A stretch of DNA of 64,000 bases from Corynebacterium hindlerae (GCF_014117265.1 NZ_CP059833.1:2201069-2265068), one strand, 5' to 3'. Shown: positions 18,262 to 26,689, numbered from the stretch's first letter. Program-made: numbers and translations. The notes: generated by a model not told the origin, from the letters alone.

Positions 18262-18804
18262 CTAACTGTCGGCGCTGTCTCCGGCACCTAGCAGCGCGCT
18301 GATGGAACTGAGATTCGTGGCGAGGTCGGGCATCCGCGCCGTGCTGCATTCGCCGTCGATGAGTGAATTGTGGTACAGGCCATCCCCGATCAATAGGAGT
18401 GCTTGAGCTGCGGCGACCGATCCGGTTTGTTTGGTAAGCAACTCTAAAATGGTGCGCTGTCCATTGCGCTGCAATTCTACGATGCGTGCAGTGTGTGGCC
18501 CCGATAGCTTTGTGGCGGCAATGAGAGTGCGGGCGTAAGCATCGTCAATGATTGATGAGGTGCGGATGTAGTACGCGGCCACGCCACCGGGGGCTTGCTG
18601 CATGAGGGAAATGTCTTCATTCATGCGCGCTTCTAGCCGGTTTGTCAGCCCGGTGATCAGCGCTGTTTTTGACGGGAAGTGGTAGAGCAGGCCACCTTTG
18701 GAAACACCGGCCTTCTGGGCTACCGCGTCCAGGGTGGCGGAATTTTCCCCTTGGGAGATGAGGATGTCTTCGAACGCGTCAAGTAGCTTTTCTTTGGCTG
18801 ACAT
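18262..18804 (-). CDS. TetR family repressor of the adjacent MFS efflux gene
   Basis: The 180-residue protein has the TetR helix-turn-helix at residues about 5-50 (KLLDAFEDILISQGENSATLDAVAQKAGVSKGGLLYHFPSKTALITGL, seen as consecutive helices) and a divergent ligand domain. I chose ATG 18804 because TATAAT lies at 18811-18816 on this strand, 6 bases before it, giving a leaderless mRNA. GTG 18828 would place coding sequence over the operator. It is divergent from the MFS gene, with a perfect palindrome between them, so it probably represses both. Confidence 0.92.
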   Translation of the reverse strand: MSAKEKLLDAFEDILISQGENSATLDAVAQKAGVSKGGLLYHFPSKTALITGLTNRLEARMNEDISLMQQAPGGVAAYYIRTSSIIDDAYARTLIAATKLSGPHTARIVELQRNGQRTILELLTKQTGSVAAAQALLLIGDGLYHNSLIDGECSTARMPDLATNLSSISALLGAGDSADS

Positions 18805-18827
18805 TCCACTATTATAACGCCTTGCCA

Positions 18828-18849
18828 CTGTACCGTCTGGACGGTACAG
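18828..18849. promoter_or_regulatory. TetR operator
   Basis: Perfect 10-base arms CTGTACCGTC / GACGGTACAG flank a 2-base centre. The palindrome covers the -35 region of tetR (-10 at 18811-18816) and abuts the -35 of the MFS promoter at 18851. One site can therefore silence both genes. Confidence 0.85.
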
Positions 18850-18850
18850 T

Positions 18851-18879
18851 TTGCAGGGTGTGATTAAGGCGTGACTAAT
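18851..18879 (+). promoter_or_regulatory. Candidate promoter of the MFS gene
   Basis: TTGCAG (18851-18856) and ACTAAT (18874-18879) are separated by 17 bases. AGAGGAAGG follows as ribosome binding site before ATG 18900. Confidence 0.5.
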
Positions 18880-18899
18880 GAGAGGAAGGTAAGCGGATC

Positions 18900-20423
18900 A
18901 TGGAGGTCAAAACCGCAGTAACTGGAACCAAACAGCCGTACGCGATGCGGTGGTGGGCCCTGGTGGTACTCATGCTGCCTGTCCTGTTGGTTTCAGTCGA
19001 CAACACTGTGTTGGCCTTCGCACTGCCCGAAATTTCTACTGCACTGCAACCAACAGGCAACCAGCAGCTGTGGATTGTGGATGTATATGGTCTAATACTC
19101 GCTGGATTGCTTATTCCCATGGGGGCATTGGGGGACCGTTGGGGCCGTCGGCGTTTGCTGCTGATCGGTGGGATTGGTTTTACTCTCACCTCGATCATTG
19201 CTGCACTTGTTCCGACCGCATCCTTGCTCATTGCCTCCCGGGCGGTCATGGGATTCTTTGGGGCGTCGTTAATGCCTGCGACGCTGTCTCTCATCCGCAA
19301 TATTTTCACGGTGCCCAAAGAGCGACGGCTCGCAATTGCAGTCTGGGCTTCCTGTTTTTCTGGTGGCTCCGCTCTTGGCCCCATCGTGGGCGGTTTCCTC
19401 CTGGAGCACTACTACTGGGGCTCCATCTTCTGGATGTCCGTCCCAATTCTGGTTCCCATGGTCCTGCTAGCGCCACTGGTGGTGCCAGAATCGAAAGACA
19501 CCCAGCCCGGGCCCATCGACGTGCCGAGCATTCTGCTCATGCTGGCAGTGATGGTGCCACTGGTCTACGGCATCAAGGACGTGGCCCATCAGGGTTTGAG
19601 CCCGTGGATTGGTGTGGGTGCCGTGATAGTGGCTATTAGTGCGTGGTGGCTGATTCGCCGTCAGCTGCACGCTGCCTCGCCAATGTTTGATGTTCGGTTG
19701 TTCATGGAGCGGCACTTTACCGGTGCTGTGCTGGCCAACCTGCTGAGCATGATGTCGCTGGTTGGGTTCCTCTACTACATTTCCCAGCACTTCCAATTGG
19801 TCAGCGGGCACAGCCCCATGGTGGCAGGGTTGCTGCTACTGCCTGGAACCGCCGCCACCATCCTGGCTGGGCTTGTGGTGGTGAAACTGGCTGCGTGGTT
19901 GAGTCCCCGCCAGCTGGTGACGGCAGGGTTGCTGCTCAACGCTGTCGGTTACTTCATGATAATGGTCGCAGGAGATGCTGGTTCCGACTGGGGTCTAGTG
20001 GCGGCGTTCATCCTGGTAGGAATTGGGGTAGGAGCTGCCGAAACCATTTCAAACGACATGATCATGGCGGCCGCTCCTCCGGCAAAAGCTGGAGCCGCGT
20101 CTGCAATATCAGAAACGGCTTATGAGATCGGCGCGGTCTTGGGCACCACGGTGCTCGGCTCGGTGCTTAATGCTGCATACCGACGCTCGATCGAGATCCC
20201 GGCTGGCATCAGCCCCGATCAGGGTGATATCGCTCGGGAAACGCTCGGCGGAGCAACCGAGATTGCGCTCCGAATAGGGGGAACTCCAGGTGCGGAGCTT
20301 CTCGCTTCCGCACGCCACGCGTTCGACCACAGCGTGGTGTTTTCTTCCAGTATTGCTGTTGGCCTGATGTTGGGGGCAGCGACCCTTTCTTTGATCCTGC
20401 TGCGAGGAGCAAAACTCGATTAA
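18900..20423 (+). CDS. MFS drug:H+ antiporter, 14-helix DHA2 family
   Basis: The 507-residue membrane protein has motif A GALGDRWGRRRLLLIG between helices 2 and 3 and the antiporter motif C-like stretch FSGGSALGPIVGGFLLEHYYWGSIFW. Fourteen predicted helices fit the DHA2/QacA type. It probably exports cationic or hydrophobic drugs, with induction through the divergent TetR regulator. The substrate is unknown. Confidence 0.92.
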   Translation: MEVKTAVTGTKQPYAMRWWALVVLMLPVLLVSVDNTVLAFALPEISTALQPTGNQQLWIVDVYGLILAGLLIPMGALGDRWGRRRLLLIGGIGFTLTSIIAALVPTASLLIASRAVMGFFGASLMPATLSLIRNIFTVPKERRLAIAVWASCFSGGSALGPIVGGFLLEHYYWGSIFWMSVPILVPMVLLAPLVVPESKDTQPGPIDVPSILLMLAVMVPLVYGIKDVAHQGLSPWIGVGAVIVAISAWWLIRRQLHAASPMFDVRLFMERHFTGAVLANLLSMMSLVGFLYYISQHFQLVSGHSPMVAGLLLLPGTAATILAGLVVVKLAAWLSPRQLVTAGLLLNAVGYFMIMVAGDAGSDWGLVAAFILVGIGVGAAETISNDMIMAAAPPAKAGAASAISETAYEIGAVLGTTVLGSVLNAAYRRSIEIPAGISPDQGDIARETLGGATEIALRIGGTPGAELLASARHAFDHSVVFSSSIAVGLMLGAATLSLILLRGAKLD

Positions 20424-20441
20424 GGAGCCGAGTTGCAAATG

Positions 20442-20461
20442 TTGTGAATAAACATTCACAA
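20442..20461. promoter_or_regulatory. Palindromic operator before the methyltransferase-ABC operon
   Basis: TTGTGAATAAACATTCACAA has perfect 8-base arms and a 4-base centre. Its TGAA-N6-TTCA core resembles sites of ArsR/SmtB-type metal sensors; that link is only by pattern. A -10-like CAAAAT overlaps its end (20459-20464) and would start RNA near 20471, just before the folded leader. Confidence 0.6.
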
Positions 20462-20474
20462 AATGGGTTTAGTA

Positions 20475-20570
20475 AGCTCATTAAGGTACCGTTTAAGAAA
20501 AACTTTTCTAACGGTGGTCTAGTTCCGCCTCCACTCGCAGGTGGAACCAGACCGAAACCTTGTAGGAGCT
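20475..20570 (+). promoter_or_regulatory. Candidate structured RNA leader (three-way junction) with RBS in the closing stem
   Basis: Nested pairing covers the whole leader. The closing stem has two parts: AGCTC (20475-20479) with GAGCT (20566-20570), and AAGGT (20483-20487) with ACCTT (20557-20561). Stem 2 is ACCGTT (20488-20493) with AACGGT (20510-20515), extended by AGAAA/TTTCT. Stem 3 is GGTCT/AGACC (20516-20520 with 20549-20553), then GTTCC/GGAAC, a G-T pair and CCT/AGG. The ribosome binding site AGGAG (20564-20568), 8 bases before ATG 20577, lies partly inside the closing stem, so the fold could block translation. No known riboswitch core is recognised. Confidence 0.55.
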
Positions 20571-20576
20571 TGTAGG

Positions 20577-21344
20577 ATGCACAACGCCGCCGACCGAACT
20601 GACTATTGGGACGCGAAAGCTGAAGGTTACTTAGCTCGATTGCAACAGAAGCAGTCCGACTTGCTCTTGGAAACCTTGGCGGAGGTTGGTGCAATACCGG
20701 AAGCGGGCACGGTGCTTGATGTATGTTGCGGTCCTGGCTGGCATCTCAGTCAGCTCGCCGGCCACATCTCCCGTGGGCTCGGGGTGGATTCTTCACCAGG
20801 AATGATCACACAGGCACGACGTGCTGCAATCGCTGCTGGCATCGACAACGTTGAGTTCCAACAACTGGATTGGCAGCGCGAGCCAATCTCTCAGGAAAAG
20901 TTCGACCTGGTGATTGCTAGCAAATGCCCGGCGGTACGAACTCCAGAGGATGTTGTGCGGCTCCAAGAGCTGTCCCGCGGATGGTGTGTGAACACCTCGC
21001 CGGTGTATCGACACATCGATGTGCTTGATGTGCTGCTGGAACGCATGGACATCAATGCAAAACAAGACCCGCACGGTGGCGCGCAAAAGATGGCTGACAA
21101 ACTTGTCGCGCTCTGGCAATCAGGAGCCGCCCCTGAGCTGCGGTATGAAGGCGGCGAGTTCGTGACATCGATGGATCAGGAAACCGTGCATCGGGAATTG
21201 CAGGTTCACGCCAGCATGTATGGCAATGAACTGTTCGAGGCAGCAGACTCCTACTTCAATGAACGCGGGGGAGAGACCATTGACGTCACCGTCACGATGC
21301 GTTTTGTTCTTGCCATTTGGCAGGTTCCGGGATTCAACCAGTAG
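20577..21344 (+). CDS. Class I SAM-dependent methyltransferase heading an iron-complex ABC operon
   Basis: The 255-residue protein has the SAM-binding motif I VLDVCCGPGWHLSQLAG (about 43-60) and an acidic motif II region. The central part contains FDLVIASKCPAVRTPEDVVRLQELSRGWCVN. No target-specific domain is visible, so the substrate is unknown. It is 12 bases upstream of the substrate-binding protein gene of a siderophore-type transporter, so it may modify the imported chelate or metallophore. ATG 20577 is chosen for its AGGAG at 8 bases; an in-frame start at 20541 lies in the leader stem. Confidence 0.85.
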   Translation: MHNAADRTDYWDAKAEGYLARLQQKQSDLLLETLAEVGAIPEAGTVLDVCCGPGWHLSQLAGHISRGLGVDSSPGMITQARRAAIAAGIDNVEFQQLDWQREPISQEKFDLVIASKCPAVRTPEDVVRLQELSRGWCVNTSPVYRHIDVLDVLLERMDINAKQDPHGGAQKMADKLVALWQSGAAPELRYEGGEFVTSMDQETVHRELQVHASMYGNELFEAADSYFNERGGETIDVTVTMRFVLAIWQVPGFNQ

Positions 21345-21356
21345 AAGGGAAAACCC

Positions 21357-22442
21357 ATGTTCAAGAAGGCCTTTGTTGCGGTGCTCAGCGTTGTCGCGTT
21401 GACAGTTGCCGGTTGTGGCTCCCCGGAGGACACCCCGCCAGCAGCAAGCGCGCAGCAGCTAACAGTCACGGACATCAATGGCCGTGAGATCACCTTCGAC
21501 AAGGAACCCCAGCGCGTCGTGGCTGCTGGGCCACGCACATTGCGGATGCTGACCTACCTGCAGATCACGGAGAAGCTGGTGGGCGTCGAACAGATCGACA
21601 GTGACAGCAAAGTGAGCAAACCGTACGCCTACGTGCATCGCGAAGAATTTGGCAAGCTCCCCTCAATTGGCAAAGGTGGGCCCGGAGCCGAGCCGGATAT
21701 GGAAGCGCTGATCGGTGTAAACCCAGAAGTGATTGTGGCCACGTGGGATGCGAAAACCGCAGACGATGTCACCGCCACCACCGGGATCCCCGTCATTACC
21801 GTGCTTTACGAGGACCTGTTCGACCCCAAATTCGAGCAATCGCTGCACATTCTTGGCGAAGCCTTTGCCAAGCAGGAACGCGCAACCACCCTCATCAAGG
21901 CAACAGGAGACATGCGCGACGACCTCAAAGCGCGTGGCGAAAAAGTGCCTGCCGAACAGCGCCCGAGCGCCTATGTGGGTGGGGTTTCTTTCAAAGGGCC
22001 ACACGGGATCACGGGTACCCACGGCGCCTACCCACCACTAGCTGCGATTGGTGCTAACATCGTCGCAGCTCCGGCAGGGAACAAAGCTGTCACCGTGGAC
22101 GTCGAGGACCTGGTGAATTGGAACCCGGACGTCGTCTTCCTCACCGCAAGTAACATGAACATGATCCGCGATGATGTGTCATCCCGCCCGCAGCTTTACG
22201 ACGAAGTGGCCGCGTTCCACAACGGCAAGCTGTACACCCAGCTGCCGTACAACTTCTACGGCGCCAACATTGAGATCGCCATCGCTGACGCGTACTATGC
22301 AGGCACCGTGCTCGCGCCAGAGGCCTTCAACGATATCGACCCCGTGAAGAAATTCGACGAAATCACAGAACTATTCCTGGGTAAAAAGCTGTATGCGGAT
22401 TTTGAGGCCGCAGGTCTGACTTTTGGCAAGGTGGAACTCTAA
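21357..22442 (+). CDS. Iron-complex/metallophore ABC transporter substrate-binding lipoprotein
   Basis: The 361-residue lipoprotein (lipobox VAGC, Cys about 20) has the helical-backbone fold of the FepB/BtuF family. Visible marks are VTDINGREITFDKEPQRVVAAG and a glutamate-bearing MEALIGVNPEVIVATW. The C-terminal NFYGANIEIAIADAYYAGTVL followed by FLGKKLYADFEAAG is typical of a clade common in anaerobes, often beside a small methyltransferase gene. The ligand may be a ferric, nickel or cobalt chelate or a corrinoid; it cannot be decided here. Confidence 0.9.
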   Translation: MFKKAFVAVLSVVALTVAGCGSPEDTPPAASAQQLTVTDINGREITFDKEPQRVVAAGPRTLRMLTYLQITEKLVGVEQIDSDSKVSKPYAYVHREEFGKLPSIGKGGPGAEPDMEALIGVNPEVIVATWDAKTADDVTATTGIPVITVLYEDLFDPKFEQSLHILGEAFAKQERATTLIKATGDMRDDLKARGEKVPAEQRPSAYVGGVSFKGPHGITGTHGAYPPLAAIGANIVAAPAGNKAVTVDVEDLVNWNPDVVFLTASNMNMIRDDVSSRPQLYDEVAAFHNGKLYTQLPYNFYGANIEIAIADAYYAGTVLAPEAFNDIDPVKKFDEITELFLGKKLYADFEAAGLTFGKVEL

Positions 22443-22451
22443 CTGAACGCC

Positions 22452-23510
22452 GTGCAAAAAGACCGCACTGCCCTCCGTGCCCGGTATCAGCATCATCGCA
22501 CCCGCCGAGCATTAGTCATCGTTGGCCTGATGGCAGCTACGGCGGCTGCCTTCTTCCTCGCGTTGTCCATCGGTGGGACATCCAGGCAGTTCCTCGGGGT
22601 ATGGGAAGCCTTCGCGCCGGGAACCCGAGGGCACCTTGTACTGATGAACGTCAGGTTGCCACGGGCGTTAGCGGCGCTGTTGGCCGGCGTTGCTCTCGCC
22701 GTAGCGGGAGCAACGATGCAGGCGGTACTGCGCAATCCGCTGGCGTCCTCATCAACAGTGGGAGTATCTCAGGGCGCAGCATTCGGGGCTGCTATCTCGG
22801 TGGTGTTTTTTGTGGGATCGTCGTCGAAAAGCTCAGGCGTGGTTGACACCAATCCGACAGTGACGGCGCTGTGCGCGTTTGTGGGGGCGCTCGCTTCGGT
22901 GGCGGTTATTGCGCTGCTCGCGCGACAACGGGCTGCCACGCCATCGGTAATCATTCTGGCGGGTGTGGCGCTGAGCTCGCTGTTTACCTCCGGGACGTCA
23001 CTGATTCAGTACTTTGCGGATGAGCTGCAGATCGCGGCGATTGTTTTCTGGGCGTTTGGCGATCTGGGGCGCGCTCGGTGGCCGCACTTGGTCGTGATGA
23101 CTGTGGTGGTTGTGCTGGCGCTCGCGTTTTTCGTCTGGAAAATCTGGTCCTACAACGCGCTGGACGCGGGGGAGGACGTGGCGCAAGCACTGGGCGTCAA
23201 CGTGATCCGGCTGCGGACCTGGACACTGATCATCGGCGCTGCCGCAACCGCCATGGTGGTGTCTGTCGTGGGAGTTATCGCTTTCGTTGGTCTCATCGCA
23301 CCCCACATTGTCCGGCGATTAGTGGGGGAGGACTACCGATATGTGCTGCCGGGCTCCGCACTGGCGGGAGCGTTGGTGCTGCTGCTTGCGGACACGTTTA
23401 GTCGCCTGATCATTGCCCCCACTGTGCTTCCAGTTGGTGCCGTCACTTCATTTCTTGGTGCGCCACTGTTTCTCATGATTATCCTTCGGCAACTTCGGAG
23501 GCAGCCATGA
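22452..23510 (+). CDS. FecCD-type ABC transporter permease
   Basis: The 352-residue protein has about ten helices and the family blocks VRLPRALAALLAGVALAVAGATMQAVLRNPLASSSTVGVSQGA (first conserved region) and GVIAFVGLIAPHIVRRLVGEDYR (coupling loop). It forms a homodimeric channel with the ATPase encoded by the overlapping next gene. The start is GTG at 22452, 9 bases after the previous stop. Confidence 0.93.
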   Translation: MQKDRTALRARYQHHRTRRALVIVGLMAATAAAFFLALSIGGTSRQFLGVWEAFAPGTRGHLVLMNVRLPRALAALLAGVALAVAGATMQAVLRNPLASSSTVGVSQGAAFGAAISVVFFVGSSSKSSGVVDTNPTVTALCAFVGALASVAVIALLARQRAATPSVIILAGVALSSLFTSGTSLIQYFADELQIAAIVFWAFGDLGRARWPHLVVMTVVVVLALAFFVWKIWSYNALDAGEDVAQALGVNVIRLRTWTLIIGAAATAMVVSVVGVIAFVGLIAPHIVRRLVGEDYRYVLPGSALAGALVLLLADTFSRLIIAPTVLPVGAVTSFLGAPLFLMIILRQLRRQP

Positions 23511-24277
23511 TCCGCGCAACAGGCCTGTCCTTTTCTTATCCGCACCGCTCGCCGACGCTTACCGACGTCAGTCTCCATGTTCCAGCCGGAAAAGTGTGCG
23601 CGATTTTGGGTAACAACGGCGCGGGAAAATCTACTTTGCTCCACTGCCTCTTGGGAACACTTGGGGCGAAAACCGGCACTGTGGAGGTCTGCGAACGCGA
23701 GATCACCAGCTACAGCACCAACGAATTCGCCCAAACAGTGGCCTATGTGCCACAGCGAAGTGAAACATCACCCACGATGGTGTACGACGCGATCCTGCTC
23801 GGAAGAATGCCACACTTCCTACTCGGACCCCGCGCCGAAGACCACGCCGTGGTGGAACAGACTATCGCCTCCCTCGGGCTAGATGACATCGCCTTCAGAT
23901 ATCTCAACGAGCTCTCCGGTGGGCAGCAACAAAAAGTGGCAATCGCCCGTGCCCTGGTTACCCAGCCTAAAGTGCTGATCCTGGACGAGCCGACCAGCAG
24001 CCTGGACGTGAAAAACCAAGCAGAGGTGCTCGCTCTCGTCCGCAAGGCAGCCCACACGCACAACATGTCAGTAGTGATGGTCGTGCATGACCTCACTCAA
24101 GCACTCAATCACGCGGATACCCTTTGTCTGTTGCACCAGGGCCGCAGCACCTTCATCACCCCTGACCACGCGCACGGCCACAGTGACGAGCTAGCCAACA
24201 TATTGACTGAAACTTTTGGAATTCCCATCGAGGTGACACAACTACGTGGGCGGTACGTCGCAGTGACGCTTGAGTAG
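23507..24277 (+). CDS. Iron-complex ABC transporter ATP-binding protein
   Basis: The 256-residue ATPase has Walker A GNNGAGKSTLL (about 36-46), signature LSGGQQQKVAIARAL and Walker B VLILDEPTSSLD, as in FepC/BtuD proteins. ATG overlaps the permease stop by 4 bases. It is the last gene of the methyltransferase-ABC operon. Confidence 0.93.
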   Translation: MIRATGLSFSYPHRSPTLTDVSLHVPAGKVCAILGNNGAGKSTLLHCLLGTLGAKTGTVEVCEREITSYSTNEFAQTVAYVPQRSETSPTMVYDAILLGRMPHFLLGPRAEDHAVVEQTIASLGLDDIAFRYLNELSGGQQQKVAIARALVTQPKVLILDEPTSSLDVKNQAEVLALVRKAAHTHNMSVVMVVHDLTQALNHADTLCLLHQGRSTFITPDHAHGHSDELANILTETFGIPIEVTQLRGRYVAVTLE

Positions 24278-24327
24278 GGGGTGTTTGCTGGCGAATAAAA
24301 AAACAGAAAGTTTTCTCCATCCAACAT

Positions 24328-24339
24328 GTAACATGCTAC
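24328..24339. promoter_or_regulatory. GntR operator upstream of the TRAP-like permease
   Basis: GTAACATGCTAC differs by one base from the perfect palindrome GTAACATGTTAC at 26690-26701, which lies between the gntR-type regulator gene and the dehydrogenase gene. The shared flank TGTAACATG-TAC-G supports one regulator for both. Confidence 0.65.
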
Positions 24340-24383
24340 GGTGATGTGCATCACTTTAGCTTGAACTATGTAGAGGAGGGGAT

Positions 24384-25736
24384 ATGGGAATCGTTGCCTT
24401 GGCGGTATTTATCGGCGTCGCAGTCGTGATTAACGTGGTGATGAAACGCGACATCTCAGAAGCTTTGTTGGTGGGCTTAGTCGCTGTCGCCGCGCTGGGA
24501 GGAAAAGACTTTTTCCACCTGTTAAAGGCAGGCGTCATTGCTGGTGCCCAGAATGAAGTCTTGTTTGCCGGTTTGGCGTTTGTGTTTATGGGCGCAATCG
24601 TGAATGCGACTGGCTTGATCGACCGGTTGATTGCCATTTTGAACTCGATGTTCGGTCGCGTCCGCGGTGGTGCGGGATATGTGTCTACCTTGGGCTCTGC
24701 GATAATCGGTCTTGTCGCAGGTTCTACGGCTGGTAACTCGGCTACAGTCGGTTCGGTTACTGTGCCGTGGATGAAGAAAACTGGCTGGTCATCTGAGCGT
24801 GCAGCGACCCTCGTAGCAGGCAACTCCGGTTTGGGTGTGGCTCTGCCGCCGAACTCCACGATGTTCATCATCCTTGCGCTACCCGCAGCCATGGGGGCAA
24901 CGGCTTCGAGTGTGTACGTAGCCCTTGCTTGTGCTGGCGCGTACGCTGTGCTCTACCGACTCCTCCTTGTGGCGTACTGGGCCAAAAAATTCAATTTGCC
25001 CAAGGACACTGCCGATACCCACGTTCCTCTCAAGCAGTCATTCAAAGAAGGATGGAGCTCCCCGGCGATTTTCTGGGGAATCTTAATCCCGGTTTTCATC
25101 ACCATTGGGCCACTGGCTCAGTGGCTGTCCCAGCCAGAACATGTCGGTGACAAGGCTCTCAAGGCCGTGTCCATCATCGTGTGGGTGCCAATTCTCATCT
25201 CCGTGATCGCGGTGATTGAAGGCTTTAAGCATCTCAAGAACGATATTCCGAAGCTGAAGCAGAATTTGGTCAAAGAAATTCCGCAGTTTGCCACGGTAGG
25301 TATTTCGCTCTTTGCGGCGCTTGGCGCTGCGGAGATTATGGATGAATTGGGCGTAGGCGATGAGCTTAGTGCTCTGCTTGGCAGCTTGGATTTGCCGAAG
25401 ATTCTCATGATCGCTCTGGTCGCGGTGCTGACCATCATCGTGGCGACTCCACTTTCTTCTACGGCTACCGCTGCAGCTGTTGGTGCTCCTGCCATGGCTG
25501 CTCTGACCGCCGTTGGTCTGGATCCGACGCTGGCGGTAATCGTGATTCTTCTCTGCAGCTCGACTGAGGGTGCATCCCCGCCAGTTGGTGCGCCGATTTA
25601 TCTCTCTGCGGCTATGGCGGATGCAGAACCCTCGAAGATGTTCGTTCCATTGGTGGCATGGTTCGTGGTGCCGATGGTGTTGTTGGCAGTGGTCATCGGT
25701 ATGGGATGGCTTCCGATTTACATTCCAGCAGGATAG
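24384..25736 (+). CDS. TRAP-type large permease (DctM-like), probable 2-hydroxyacid transporter
   Basis: The 450-residue protein has about 12 helices and the DctM hallmark GGAGYVSTLGSAIIGLVAGSTAGNSATVGSVTVPWM (about 93-128), then SGLGVALPPNST. A related half-repeat is at residues about 350-405 (VATPLSSTATAAAVGAPAM, SSTEGASPPVGAP). TRAP large subunits normally need a periplasmic binding protein and a four-helix small subunit; neither is encoded here. The next gene is a 74-residue two-helix protein. The dehydrogenase locus that follows suggests lactate, glycolate or a similar acid as substrate. Confidence 0.8.
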   Translation: MGIVALAVFIGVAVVINVVMKRDISEALLVGLVAVAALGGKDFFHLLKAGVIAGAQNEVLFAGLAFVFMGAIVNATGLIDRLIAILNSMFGRVRGGAGYVSTLGSAIIGLVAGSTAGNSATVGSVTVPWMKKTGWSSERAATLVAGNSGLGVALPPNSTMFIILALPAAMGATASSVYVALACAGAYAVLYRLLLVAYWAKKFNLPKDTADTHVPLKQSFKEGWSSPAIFWGILIPVFITIGPLAQWLSQPEHVGDKALKAVSIIVWVPILISVIAVIEGFKHLKNDIPKLKQNLVKEIPQFATVGISLFAALGAAEIMDELGVGDELSALLGSLDLPKILMIALVAVLTIIVATPLSSTATAAAVGAPAMAALTAVGLDPTLAVIVILLCSSTEGASPPVGAPIYLSAAMADAEPSKMFVPLVAWFVVPMVLLAVVIGMGWLPIYIPAG

Positions 25737-25745
25737 GAGCAGGAC

Positions 25746-25970
25746 ATGTCAACTGTATTTCACCTAGCAAAAGTTGTGTTTTACCTTTCCCTGGCACTGT
25801 TTCTTGCCGGCGGTCTGTTCATTGTGCTAGCGCAGTTCGCTGGGCTGGTCGCGCTGGATGGGGAGTGGGTACTGTGGGCGGGGAAGAAGTTCTCCAAAAT
25901 CGTCTACAGCTGCGCAGCGGTGTGCGCAGTAAGTGCCTTCGTGCTCAACTACCAAAAAGCTAAGCAGTAA
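25746..25970 (+). CDS. Small two-helix membrane protein, partner of the TRAP-like permease
   Basis: The 74-residue protein has two hydrophobic helices (about 9-31 and 55-68) separated by a short loop with DGEWVLWAGKKFSK. It begins 9 bases after the permease stop and has its own AGGAGCAGG. It may stand in for the DctQ small subunit; no family is recognised. Its last 11 bases overlap the convergent gntR-type gene. Confidence 0.7.
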   Translation: MSTVFHLAKVVFYLSLALFLAGGLFIVLAQFAGLVALDGEWVLWAGKKFSKIVYSCAAVCAVSAFVLNYQKAKQ

Positions 25971-26664
25971 ACTGCTCCCACAGTAGTTGCAGATCCTCGG
26001 CTTTAGCATCGGGCATTGCTTGCTTCAGAAGGAGTTGTCCTGTGGTGGTCACATGCCCGGACATTGCTGATCGGGCTCCGGCGATATCTCCGTCCGCGAT
26101 CGCTTCGAATATGGGCTGGTGCTCGCGATGGATATCTAGCAAAGTTCGGGATGATCCAGCGGTGCTGGCTCCGATCAGGCGTGTGTTGGTTCGGAGCCGG
26201 TCGATGAAATCACGGCCCCGTGGACTGTTGCCGGCTCGCAGGATTTCCGCGTGGAAAGCTTGGTCGAGGTCGAAAAAGTGGTCAGAGTGTCCTTGGTGGG
26301 CTGCTTGTTCCATCGAATTGAGCAGCTCTTGCAGATTGGCGATTGCCTGAGTATCCGCAAGAAGCGCGGCGCGACCGGCTGCTCCAGGTTCAATGCTCAG
26401 GCGAAGAGCGAAGATTTCTGCGACATCCTCGGGGCGAGTGCGTCGGATCTGAAAACCGCGATTTCGTACGAACATGATTAGGCCTGCTTCTTCGAGTCGA
26501 AGTAGTGCGTCGCGCACGGGAGAGCGGGAAATGCCAAGCTGATCTGCGAGTTGGTAAACGCTGTACCATTCGTCGGCGGTCATGGAGCCGTCAAAAATAG
26601 CGCTGCGAACGTGGTCCATAACCTGTTCGGTGAGGGTGTTGGCTCGAGTTACGCGCATCATCAT
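25960..26664 (-). CDS. GntR family regulator, FadR/FCD subfamily
   Basis: The 234-residue protein has an N-terminal winged helix (about 10-75, VYQLADQLGISRSPVRDALLRLEEAGLIMF). The C-terminal FCD ligand domain shows FALRLSIEPGAAGRAALL, FDLDQAFHAEILRAGNSPRG and the metal/ligand histidine region DIHREHQPIFEAIADGDIAGARSAMSGHV. FCD regulators such as LldR or GlcC sense small carboxylates. Three consecutive ATG codons at the start leave the first residue open. It sits between the permease and dehydrogenase genes and probably controls both through GTAACATGTTAC-type sites. Confidence 0.92.
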   Translation of the reverse strand: MMMRVTRANTLTEQVMDHVRSAIFDGSMTADEWYSVYQLADQLGISRSPVRDALLRLEEAGLIMFVRNRGFQIRRTRPEDVAEIFALRLSIEPGAAGRAALLADTQAIANLQELLNSMEQAAHQGHSDHFFDLDQAFHAEILRAGNSPRGRDFIDRLRTNTRLIGASTAGSSRTLLDIHREHQPIFEAIADGDIAGARSAMSGHVTTTGQLLLKQAMPDAKAEDLQLLWEQFTA

Positions 26665-26689
26665 GCCCTGGATAGTAGCAGCAGACCCT

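Noticed and set aside
20475..20570. Cobalamin, SAM or NiCo riboswitch
   Set aside because: None of their conserved cores that I know is present; only the three-way pairing is supported.
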